Source: Marinobacter sp. DY40_1A1 (lineage in GTDB: Bacteria > Pseudomonadota > Gammaproteobacteria > Pseudomonadales > Oleiphilaceae). From it: a stretch of DNA of 64,000 nucleotides. The notes under the pieces are model-generated. The model worked only from the letters and a program-made list of their open reading frames with translations. It did not search any database and had not been told where the DNA came from. The stretch lies in NCBI RefSeq assembly GCF_016597815.1, contig NZ_VCHA01000001.1:1212167-1276166 (forward strand), read 5' to 3'. This document shows, piece by piece, positions 8,746-16,109 of the stretch. The translations under genes and the position numbers were made by a program. Each line of letters begins with the position of its first letter. The stretch's first letter is position 1.

Positions 8746-10452
8746 ATGGTTCAATCGTCTCTTGCGACGAAATCGCAGTCGTTTGATCTGGTCAAAAGTG
8801 AAATAGAGCAGACCATCAAGCAGGCAGAATCCAGTCTTGAGCGCTTTCAGGAAAACCGTGAAAGCGGGGAGGATTTGCAGAACTGTCTGGATTTCCTCAA
8901 TCAGCTTCGTGGCATCTTTATCCTGGTGGAGCTTCGCGGTGGTACGCTTCTGTGCCAGGAGGCCGTGGCAATGGCCAACGATGTTCCTGTCGGCGCCAAC
9001 GATGACAAGAACATACTACTCACCACCTTGAGCAATGCGCTGTTTATTCTTCGCCGCTATGTTGAGTACTACCATCAGCAGCGTGCAGACCATCCTGAAT
9101 TGTTATTGCCCGTAATTAACGAACTGCGAGAAGCTCGCCGGGAAAAACCTTATCCCGAGTCCTGCTTTTTTGATGTGGACGTAAAAGATCAGCGGAATTT
9201 TTGCGCTGGTTTAAAGGTGTCTGATTTTGAAGGTAATGAGGCTGAGTACGAAATCGTTGCCCGGCGGATGCGCCTTACGTTTCAGGTAGCTTTGCTCGGT
9301 ATTCTCAGGGATCGAAACCCTGTGGTGAGCCAAAAACTCATAAGCCGCGCCGCTCGTGGTTTTGTTCGTTTGTGTCAAGGTGCCCCAATGGGACAAATGT
9401 GGTGCCTCGTTGCGATCGTGGCAGACACCATGCTTGACCGTGCCATGCCGTTTACCAAAGCCCGCAAGCGCACGTTTATGCGCATTGAAAAGTACTCGCG
9501 GGAACTGGTGTATGTCGGCAAGGTAGCAACCGCTAAAGATGCGCCCGATTCACTCATTCGCGACCTGGTATATCTGCTTTATCGCAGTGGCTCCGGTAAT
9601 CCCGAAGTGACTCGTGTACTTTCAGAATTCCAGCTCACACCAGCTGAGTTTCCGGATTCCATTCTTGAAGCCCATGCAAGAAGATTGTACGGCCCTGGTA
9701 CTGACGTACTGACGTCGCTATCCGAGGCACTGCAAGATGAACTCAACCAGCTAAAAGACAAGTTGGATATTATCGAGCGCGGCATAGAGCCGGATCTGGC
9801 AGAGCTGTCCTCCATTGCAGATGCTCTGGAACGCCTTTCTAACACCCTGGTTATGCTGGACCTTAATCGGCTTGCGACCATAGCTCGCGAAGAAGCAGGC
9901 AGGCTTCGCAACTGGGAAGCAGAATCACGGTTGCCCGGAGAGGAAGAGCTTTTCCGCCTTGCGGATTCTGTGCTGGGTATTGAAGACGCTGTTATGCAAA
10001 TCGTCAGCCGGGGCATTACCGCTGAAACTGACGCACTGGCGGGCAGCGAGCGCAGCCGTGAAGAGTCTATGTACTTCAAGGAAGCTGTGTATGTAGTTGC
10101 GGATGAAGCCCGTGGCGCATTAACGTTGGCGAAGCGCGCGATTACCGCGTTTGTGGAGTCGGATTATGACAAGCTTCATTTGGCTAACCTGCCTGCAACC
10201 CTGCACAGCATTTGGGGCGGGTTGCAGATGATAAATGACCCGGGCGCTGCCCACGTGCTTGAGCGTGTGGCAGCCTCTATTCAGGAACGCATGCTGGATT
10301 CTCGCGATGCACCGGGGAACCAGGTTCTGGAAGCTTTGGCGGATGCACTGACATCTCTCGAGTACTATATTGAGGGGATTGGCAAGCGTGAGGAGAGTAA
10401 CGTAGATCTGCTGCGTTTGGCGGAAACATCCCTGGATGATGTGGATCTTTGA
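8746..10452 (+). CDS. fimL: FimL-like regulator of twitching motility / cAMP signalling
   Basis: 568-aa cytosolic protein resembling Pseudomonas FimL, which is homologous to the N-terminal part of the chemotaxis-type histidine kinase ChpA and supports type IV pilus function and adenylate cyclase activation at the pole. The N-terminus (ESSLERFQENRESGEDLQNC, LRGIFILVELRGGTLLCQEA) is the ChpA/FimL N-terminal domain with Hpt-like helices; the central segment around 330-400 is strongly helical (LSEALQDELNQLKDKLDIIE). The Hpt-like regions show no xHxxKG phospho-acceptor, as known for FimL. The location after rnhA-dnaQ also matches Pseudomonas. It ends just before a strong bidirectional terminator. 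Family assignment is from motif memory and synteny, not a search. Confidence 0.8.
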   Translation: MVQSSLATKSQSFDLVKSEIEQTIKQAESSLERFQENRESGEDLQNCLDFLNQLRGIFILVELRGGTLLCQEAVAMANDVPVGANDDKNILLTTLSNALFILRRYVEYYHQQRADHPELLLPVINELREARREKPYPESCFFDVDVKDQRNFCAGLKVSDFEGNEAEYEIVARRMRLTFQVALLGILRDRNPVVSQKLISRAARGFVRLCQGAPMGQMWCLVAIVADTMLDRAMPFTKARKRTFMRIEKYSRELVYVGKVATAKDAPDSLIRDLVYLLYRSGSGNPEVTRVLSEFQLTPAEFPDSILEAHARRLYGPGTDVLTSLSEALQDELNQLKDKLDIIERGIEPDLAELSSIADALERLSNTLVMLDLNRLATIAREEAGRLRNWEAESRLPGEEELFRLADSVLGIEDAVMQIVSRGITAETDALAGSERSREESMYFKEAVYVVADEARGALTLAKRAITAFVESDYDKLHLANLPATLHSIWGGLQMINDPGAAHVLERVAASIQERMLDSRDAPGNQVLEALADALTSLEYYIEGIGKREESNVDLLRLAETSLDDVDL

Positions 10453-10481
10453 TGAGTGTTTGAAACGCTCCTCCAGATAAT

Positions 10482-10510
10482 AAAAAACCCGCGCAATGCG
10501 CGGGTTTTTT
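10482..10510. terminator. Bidirectional rho-independent terminator between fimL and SCP2 gene
   Basis: CCCGCGC-AAT-GCGCGGG stem flanked by six A on the left and six T on the right. The symmetric A/T flanks let it stop transcription from fimL (rightward) and from the SCP2 gene (leftward). Confidence 0.93.
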
Positions 10511-10540
10511 ATGAGCGTTGGTCTGCTCACAGGGGCGAAA

Positions 10541-10855
10541 TCAGCCCATGTTGAAAAGCTCACCCAGCTTGGTAGCCAGCATCATGTCGCCTTCAGCGCG
10601 CAGCTGACCAGCCATGAAAGCTTGCATGCCGTCGGTTTCGCCAGACACGATACCCTGCAGGGTTTCAGAGTTCATGATCAGTGTTACAGAAGGATCGTCG
10701 TGAGGGCCTTCGTGCAGCTTGCATGTGCCATCTTTGATGACCAGGTGGTGGGTCTTGTCGTCTTCGATATCAAACTGGAATACCAAGTCCAGGCCCTGAG
10801 CGGCATCTGCGTTGAAGTTCTGCTCGAGCTTTTCAAAGATTTGATCTACAGACAT
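10541..10855 (-). CDS. SCP2 sterol-binding-domain protein
   Basis: Small SCP2-fold lipid-binding protein, 104 aa from the ATG at 10855. That start is chosen because AAAGGG lies about seven bases upstream and because SCP2 proteins begin MSVDQIFEKLEQNF-like; a frame open to 10924 adds unrelated residues. The body shows the SCP2 pattern: LVFQFDIEDDK, DGTCKLHEGPHDDPSVTLIM, and the C-terminal QAFMAGQLRAEGDMMLATKL. In this family the domain binds fatty acyl or other lipids in a hydrophobic cavity, but the bacterial role is poorly defined. It is convergent with fimL and divergent from sohB. Confidence 0.88.
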   Translation of the reverse strand: MSVDQIFEKLEQNFNADAAQGLDLVFQFDIEDDKTHHLVIKDGTCKLHEGPHDDPSVTLIMNSETLQGIVSGETDGMQAFMAGQLRAEGDMMLATKLGELFNMG

Positions 10856-11089
10856 TTTTTTACCCTTTGTTTGGTGGTTGTCTTGTATTGAAAACTGCTT
10901 TGTATGCATGGCTTCACAAGCCATCGTTGGCAGCTGCCGGATAGAGCCGACTTCGCTTCCCGACTTTATGGGGAGACTTAATCACTGTCAAGCCCGATCG
11001 AACGCTTGTTTTAATTTTTTTGCTCTGCTTATCACCAGAGTTTCGGTAAGTTACACTCTCGTGCTTGCTTAACTGGCTGGAGAAGCGAT

Positions 11090-12154
11090 TTGGCGTTCCT
11101 GACTGAATACGGTTTGTTTTTGGCAAAAGTGATCACCTTTGTTATTGCGGCAGTTGTGGTGGTTTCAATTATTGTTGCAGCAACCCAGAAAGATAAAGAC
11201 GGAGAAGACGACGACGGTGAGCTGCAAATACGTAAGCTCAACGAAAAGTACCGCAAATTGCGGGAATCTATTCAGGCACGCCTGATGACTGACCAGGAAC
11301 TGAAAGCCTGGAGCAAGGCTAAAAAGAAAAAAGAGAAAGCTGATAAAAAGGCGGATAAAGCCAAGAAACCGGATACAGATAAGCCAGAAACAACGCCAGC
11401 ACGGATTTTTGTGCTGGATTTTGACGGCGATATCAAAGCAAGTGATACCGACCCACTGCGCAGGGCAATTTCTGCCGTATTAAGCGTGGCTGAGCCCGGC
11501 AAAGATGAAGTTGTTATCCGGTTGGAAAGTGGCGGCGGGCTGGTGCACTCCTATGGCTTGGCGGCTGCACAGCTTGATCGTATTCGCAGCAAAGGCATTC
11601 GTCTGACCGCTTGTGTCGATAAGGTGGCGGCAAGTGGTGGATACATGATGGCCTGCGTGGCAGATCGTATCATTGCTTCGCCCTTTGCGATTCTTGGCTC
11701 GATTGGCGTTGTGGCACAACTGCCAAACTTCCATCGCCTGCTCAAGAAAAACAACGTCGACTTTGAGATTCTGACCGCGGGCGAGCATAAGCGCACTATG
11801 ACCATATTCGGGGAGAATACCGATAAAGGCAGACAGAAGTTTCTTGCAGATCTGGAAGACACCCACGACCTGTTCAAAGACTACGTTAGCGAGCGCCGGC
11901 CAGAGCTGGATATTGCGGCAGTAGCTACCGGTGATATCTGGTTCGGAAAACGTGCCTTGGACGTAAAGCTGATTGATGAGATCAAAACCTCCGACGAATA
12001 TCTCATTGAGGCTTGTGACAGGGCAGACGTAGTATCAGTGTCATTCGAACGTAAACGAACCTTGCCTGAAAAACTCGGGCTGGCAACCAGCTCTGCGCTG
12101 GAACACACCGTATGGAAAGTGTTGAGTGCGTTTCGCAACCAGAAAATCCAGTAG
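11090..12154 (+). CDS. sohB: Inner-membrane protease SohB (signal peptide peptidase A family)
   Basis: Membrane-anchored serine protease of family S49, 354 aa. TTG start at 11090 preceded by GGAG seven bases upstream; the N-terminus (AFLTEYGLFLAKVITFVIAA) aligns with known SohB starts, which supports this codon. One transmembrane helix at about 5-27 is followed by a highly charged Lys-rich linker (KKKKEKADKKADKAKKPD, about 80-98), then the ClpP-like fold. The Ser/Lys dyad is expected in AASGGYMMACVADRI (Ser about 180) and ILTAGEHKRTMTIF (Lys about 230). The acuI-like gene follows 22 bases later, probably in the same transcript. Confidence 0.93.
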   Translation: MAFLTEYGLFLAKVITFVIAAVVVVSIIVAATQKDKDGEDDDGELQIRKLNEKYRKLRESIQARLMTDQELKAWSKAKKKKEKADKKADKAKKPDTDKPETTPARIFVLDFDGDIKASDTDPLRRAISAVLSVAEPGKDEVVIRLESGGGLVHSYGLAAAQLDRIRSKGIRLTACVDKVAASGGYMMACVADRIIASPFAILGSIGVVAQLPNFHRLLKKNNVDFEILTAGEHKRTMTIFGENTDKGRQKFLADLEDTHDLFKDYVSERRPELDIAAVATGDIWFGKRALDVKLIDEIKTSDEYLIEACDRADVVSVSFERKRTLPEKLGLATSSALEHTVWKVLSAFRNQKIQ

Positions 12155-12176
12155 CTAACTAAAATTGGAGAAGGCC

Positions 12177-13175
12177 ATGACCAGCGATGTCGAATTCAAA
12201 GCCTGGAGAGTTGAAGAGCTAGATGGCAACTACAAAGGCACAGAACAGACCCTGAGCACGGCCGATCTCCCGGCTGGCGAAGTGCTGATAAAAGTCAGCC
12301 ACTCCTCGCTGAACTACAAAGATGCGCTTTCGGCCTCTGGAAACAAAGGCGTTAGTCGATCCTTTCCACATACACCAGGCATAGACGCCGCAGGCGAAGT
12401 GGTTGAGTCCGCCACGGGAACCCCGGCAGTAGGCAGCCAGGTTATCGTAACCGGCTATGATTTGGGCATGAACACCGCTGGAGGTTTTGGCGAGTACATC
12501 CGGGTACCCGCCGCTTGGTGTGTTCCCATGCCCTCTGGTTGGGGTGCTCAAGCCGCCATGATCTACGGTACTGCCGGCCTCACAGCCGGTTTGTGCGTGC
12601 AAAAACTCCTGACCATGGGTGCCAGGCCAGAGCAGGGCAGAGTGGCAGTCTCCGGTGCCTCAGGTGCAGTTGGCAGCGTTGCTGTAGAACTGCTGGCAAA
12701 ACTTGGCTTCGACGTAGTCGCGATCAGCGGCAAAGCCGACCATGCCGAAAGCCTCAAAGCTCTGGGTGCAACACAAGTGCTTGGCCGCGACGCACTGGCC
12801 GAAGACAGGAAGCCCATGCTGAAACCGGCCTTCGCCAATGCCGTGGATACAGTAGGCGGGTTACCTCTTGCCGAACTGCTAAAGCAAATCAAACCGGGCG
12901 GTTCCGTATCCTGCTGCGGACTGGTTGCTGGCCCACAGCTACAAACAACGGTGCTTCCATTCATCCTGCGGGGTGTAAACCTGCTGGGTGTTGATTCAGT
13001 GGAGATTCCGCTGGCGGACAAAGAAGCCGTATGGGAAAAGTTTGCGGGTGACTGGAAGTGCGAGAAGACGGAAGCGTCTGCAAAAAGGATTGGCCGTGCT
13101 GATCTGGAACGTGCGCTAAACGCCTTTTTGAAAGGCGAGTCATCAGGAAAAATCATTTTAGATCACGCGATCTAA
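12177..13175 (+). CDS. acuI: YhdH/AcuI-family NADPH quinone oxidoreductase (acrylyl-CoA reductase-like)
   Basis: Medium-chain, zinc-free dehydrogenase/reductase of the YhdH/AcuI group, 332 aa from ATG 12177. That start is preceded by GGAGAAGG, whereas the frame extends only four codons further to a TTG. YhdH/AcuI enzymes reduce acrylyl-CoA to propionyl-CoA with NADPH, a step used in marine bacteria during DMSP and 3-hydroxypropionate breakdown. Visible motifs: LNYKDALSASGNKGVSRSFP (about 45-60), PGIDAAGEVVES, the nucleotide-binding VSGASGAVGSVAVELLAKLG around 150, and C-terminal SSGKIILDH. No DMSP lyase gene lies nearby, so the physiological substrate is open. Confidence 0.85.
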   Translation: MTSDVEFKAWRVEELDGNYKGTEQTLSTADLPAGEVLIKVSHSSLNYKDALSASGNKGVSRSFPHTPGIDAAGEVVESATGTPAVGSQVIVTGYDLGMNTAGGFGEYIRVPAAWCVPMPSGWGAQAAMIYGTAGLTAGLCVQKLLTMGARPEQGRVAVSGASGAVGSVAVELLAKLGFDVVAISGKADHAESLKALGATQVLGRDALAEDRKPMLKPAFANAVDTVGGLPLAELLKQIKPGGSVSCCGLVAGPQLQTTVLPFILRGVNLLGVDSVEIPLADKEAVWEKFAGDWKCEKTEASAKRIGRADLERALNAFLKGESSGKIILDHAI

Positions 13176-13190
13176 AACGCCATAATTTAA

Positions 13191-13301
13191 GCCGCCAGAG
13201 CGGGGCTACTCGTCAAAACTGTGCGGAGCCATGGATGGCGGAGCCAAGCGTACAAGGACGTATCCACAGCGTGTTTTGACGAGTAGCCGCGCTCTGGCGG
13301 C
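13191..13301. repeat. Long near-perfect inverted repeat (29-base arms) between convergent genes
   Basis: Left arm 13191-13219 and right arm 13273-13301 are reverse complements with one mismatch (at the GCGG/GCGC position). The 53-base centre holds a direct repeat of GCGGAGCCA and further partial complementarity (CTGTG / CACAG). It fills the space between convergent acuI and DUF934 genes. There is no T run, so it is not a standard terminator, though it may act as one or as an mRNA 3'-end stabiliser. I suspect it belongs to a dispersed intergenic family in this genus; only one copy is present here. Confidence 0.85.
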
Positions 13302-13319
13302 AGACTCCGGGTCAGAGCT

Positions 13320-13826
13320 TCAAGAAGCCCGACGCCGAAACAACGGCAAGTCGGTATCCGTAGCAGCCTGATATCCCTGACTGAAGAAATTCAGACACCG
13401 AGCCGCCTTGCGAATATCCTTATCAGGGCGCAACTCATAAGTATCAAAGCCACAACGCTTCATAAACTGAAGCTGATCCAGCAGCACATCCCCAATTGCC
13501 CGCAGCTCATTCTTGAAGCCAAACCGCTCCCTCAAAAGGCGAGCAGAGCTATAGCCCCGGCCATCGCTGAACTTGGGGAAGTTAACCGCAATCATCGGCA
13601 GATCATTCACATAATCTGCCAGAATCTCCGGCTCATCATGGCTATCGAGCCATGCGCCGACGTCGTCATTACCAATAAACCGCTCACGATTTTCAACCCA
13701 CAGGTCAGCTGGAATCAACACGCGCTGCTGTGTTGGAATATCCAAAGCTTCGCCATTTTCAGGGCGCTGTACCACATTCCATTGGTTCTGACGGATGCTG
13801 CCATCCCGGAAAATAATGTCAGGCAT
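13320..13826 (-). CDS. DUF934 protein, partner of sulfite reductase
   Basis: 168-aa cytosolic protein of the DUF934 family. Start ATG 13826 (MPDIIFRDGSIRQNQWNVVQ) overlaps the 3' end of cysI by eight bases; the frame continues upstream inside cysI but that extension is not expected. Family features: LIPADLWVENRERF, LADYVNDLPMIAVNFPKFSD and GRGYSSARLLRERFGFKNEL, then DVLLDQLQFMKRCGFDTYEL. DUF934 genes nearly always follow a hemoprotein sulfite/nitrite reductase and are thought to assist it; the precise role is unknown to me. Translational coupling with cysI fits that idea. Confidence 0.9.
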   Translation of the reverse strand: MPDIIFRDGSIRQNQWNVVQRPENGEALDIPTQQRVLIPADLWVENRERFIGNDDVGAWLDSHDEPEILADYVNDLPMIAVNFPKFSDGRGYSSARLLRERFGFKNELRAIGDVLLDQLQFMKRCGFDTYELRPDKDIRKAARCLNFFSQGYQAATDTDLPLFRRRAS

Positions 13827-15471
13827 AAACCCGCTCCTTGAAAGGATCAATTCCAACACGGCGGTAGGTATCCAGAAACGATTCTTCCTCCGTGCGCTTG
13901 TTAACGTACACGTCAATAATCTTGGCGATCACATCCGGCATATCATCCCGAGCAAAAGATGGGCCCAGTATCTTGCCGATAGTGGCGTCGTGTTGTGATG
14001 CCCCACCAAGGCTCACCTGGTAGAACTCCTCACCTTTCTTGTCTACCCCAAGAACACCGATGTTTCCTACGTGGTGATGACCGCAGGCATTCATACAGCC
14101 TGAAATATTCAAATCGATTTCACCAAGGTCGTACAGGAACTCCAGATTATCGAAGCGGCGCTGAATCGCATCTGCCACAGGAATCGACTTGGCATTTGCC
14201 AGAGCGCAGAAGTCACCGCCCGGGCAGCAAATAATATCCGTCAGCATGTTCAGGTTGGCGGTGCCAAACCCCATAGGCACAATCTCTTGCCAGAGTTCCA
14301 GCAAACGATCCTGACGCACATCGGCCAACACCACATTCTGCTCATGGGTGACCCGAACTTCGCCAAAACTGTATTCATCGGCCAGATCTGCAATCTGCTC
14401 TAACTGCCGATCCGTCACATCTCCCGGTGGGGTCCCGGTTTTTTTCATAGTCAGAGAAACAATCGCATAACCGGGCTTTTTGTGAACATCCACGTTGTAT
14501 TTAAGCCACTGGTCGAAACCACGATTCTCGAACCTTTGCTGGGCGAGAAGTTCAGTCGCATTATCCAGGATGGCGTAAGCCGGCTCGGTAAAGTAGGACT
14601 TGATGCGATCGATAGCTTCAGGGGTTAGTCGGCTGGGGGAGTCCTTGATGTGAGCCCACTCAGCCTCAACCTTCTCCGCAAAGCCTTCTGGCGTTAACGC
14701 CTTCACCAGAATCTTGATGCGGGCTTTGAATTTGTTGTCGCGGCGGCCATAGCGGTTATAAACCCGGAGAACCGATTCCAGATAGGTCAGCAGGTCGAGT
14801 TCCGGCAGGAACTCTCGGATAACCGGAGCCACCATGGGCGTTCGCCCGAGACCACCACCTACATGAACCCGAAAGCCCAGTTCGCCTGCTTCATTACGTA
14901 CAATCTGAAGACCTATGTCGTGAACCTGAATGGCCGCCCTGTCGGTTTTCTCTGAGGCGTTTACCGCAACCTTGAACTTCCGGGGCAGGTAAGCGAATTC
15001 CGGGTGAAACGTAGACCACTGGCGAATGATTTCGCAGTAAGGTCGCGGGTCTGTAAGCTCATCGGACTGTACGCCAGAAAACTGGTCAGTTGTGGTGTTT
15101 CTGATGCAGTTACCGCTGGTCTGGTTGGAGTGCATTTCGACTTCTGCCAACTCGGCAAGAATGTCAGGCACATCCTCCAGGTTGGGCCAGTTTAGCTGAA
15201 TGTTCTGGCGGGTTGTAAAGTGCGCATAACCCTTGTCGTAATCCCGGGTGATACGGGCCAGGCGGCGAAGTTGAACCGAGCGCAGCATGCCGTAAGGCAC
15301 ACAGATGCGCAGCATGGGTGCGAGCCGCTGCACGTATAGCCCGTTCTGCAAACGAAGGGGCAAAAATTCATCTTCAGCCAATTCACCGGCCAAAGCCCTT
15401 TCGGTCTGGTCCCGGAATTGTGCAACCCGCTCGACAGCCATTTGCCGATCGTGTTCGTCGTATACGTACAT
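13819..15471 (-). CDS. cysI: Sulfite reductase hemoprotein (siroheme / 4Fe-4S)
   Basis: 550-aa single-chain nitrite/sulfite reductase-type hemoprotein that reduces sulfite to sulfide for cysteine synthesis. Two ferredoxin-like half domains precede siroheme/Fe-S halves. The cluster ligands are Cys416 and Cys422 (CPGGDFC) and Cys459 and Cys463 (GCMNACG). Substrate/siroheme-binding patterns RQNIQLNW (about 93) and NTTTDQFSG (about 125) are also clear. The paired DUF934 gene overlaps its 3' end, a known proteobacterial arrangement. The leftward promoter region (15472-15730) shows no obvious CysB-type site to me. Confidence 0.93.
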   Translation of the reverse strand: MYVYDEHDRQMAVERVAQFRDQTERALAGELAEDEFLPLRLQNGLYVQRLAPMLRICVPYGMLRSVQLRRLARITRDYDKGYAHFTTRQNIQLNWPNLEDVPDILAELAEVEMHSNQTSGNCIRNTTTDQFSGVQSDELTDPRPYCEIIRQWSTFHPEFAYLPRKFKVAVNASEKTDRAAIQVHDIGLQIVRNEAGELGFRVHVGGGLGRTPMVAPVIREFLPELDLLTYLESVLRVYNRYGRRDNKFKARIKILVKALTPEGFAEKVEAEWAHIKDSPSRLTPEAIDRIKSYFTEPAYAILDNATELLAQQRFENRGFDQWLKYNVDVHKKPGYAIVSLTMKKTGTPPGDVTDRQLEQIADLADEYSFGEVRVTHEQNVVLADVRQDRLLELWQEIVPMGFGTANLNMLTDIICCPGGDFCALANAKSIPVADAIQRRFDNLEFLYDLGEIDLNISGCMNACGHHHVGNIGVLGVDKKGEEFYQVSLGGASQHDATIGKILGPSFARDDMPDVIAKIIDVYVNKRTEEESFLDTYRRVGIDPFKERVYA

Positions 15472-15730
15472 AGTAGAGAGATCCCGCGGAAATAATATCG
15501 TGAAAGCGTGGTTATGGAAGCCGGCGCCTTATATCTGAAACGAAGGATAACAGTCGCCCCTTATACTAGAAACGATTATTTCAAGATATGTTTATCGATT
15601 ATGGTGATAAGGGCTCGCGCGGTGAGCTGGACGAATGTCAATTTGGTGCTTTACTGATACGGAGAAACTTAAGTGAGCGGTCGTCTCACTCAACATCAAA
15701 GTTGCAGGTTTTACATAACAGGAGCAGGGA

Positions 15731-15835
15731 ATGAAGGACTCGATGCAATCAGATAGCACCATTGACGCTGTAGCTGCAGTAGTAATTATTGGGCTCGTTG
15801 TGGCGTTTGCGGTGCTGTGGGTATCTGGCCAGTAA
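15731..15835 (+). CDS. 34-residue single-TM small protein
   Basis: ATG at 15731 preceded by GGAGCAGGGA gives MKDSMQSDSTIDAVAAVVII followed by a hydrophobic stretch through VVAFAVLWVSGQ and a stop. Residues 11-31 form one clear transmembrane helix with a polar, acidic N-terminus. The good ribosome site and membrane-helix composition argue for a real gene, though no family is known to me. Its stop lies three bases from the stop of the convergent DUF2970 gene. The 259 bases to its left, up to cysI, hold both promoters and no other gene I can see. Confidence 0.55.
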   Translation: MKDSMQSDSTIDAVAAVVIIGLVVAFAVLWVSGQ

Positions 15836-15838
15836 GGA

Positions 15839-16075
15839 TTACCGGCCAGACAAAACCATCTGCACAACCACGATAAGAGTGCCGATAAAGAGGCCGGTGA
15901 AGAGAAGGGCACCAATGACATAGGGCCATGGGCTGTGGCTGCCAAAATCCTCTTCCCGGCGCTTGCTGGACTGAACGCCCAGAGCGCCGGCAGCCACGCT
16001 TTGGATTACTTTTAAAACACCTGGCCCTTGAGGCTTTTCGTTTTTGTTTTTATCTTTGCCTGGCGTATCTGCCAT
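15839..16075 (-). CDS. DUF2970 small membrane protein
   Basis: 78 aa. A polar Lys-rich N-terminus (about 1-20) is followed by VIQSVAAGALGVQSSKRREE, the conserved DUF2970 stretch, then a C-terminal transmembrane helix (PYVIGALLFTGLFIGTLIVV). The function of DUF2970 is not known. It lies 34 bases downstream of metH on the same strand and could be the last gene of its transcript. Confidence 0.85.
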   Translation of the reverse strand: MADTPGKDKNKNEKPQGPGVLKVIQSVAAGALGVQSSKRREEDFGSHSPWPYVIGALLFTGLFIGTLIVVVQMVLSGR

Positions 16076-16109
16076 AAAAACTCATCCTGATTGGGTGCGA
16101 GCCTGGCCT

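Noticed and set aside
12515..12994. 159-aa and other frames inside the AcuI-like gene
   Set aside because: Shadows of a well-conserved gene; Arg/Cys/Ser-rich composition typical of out-of-frame reading.
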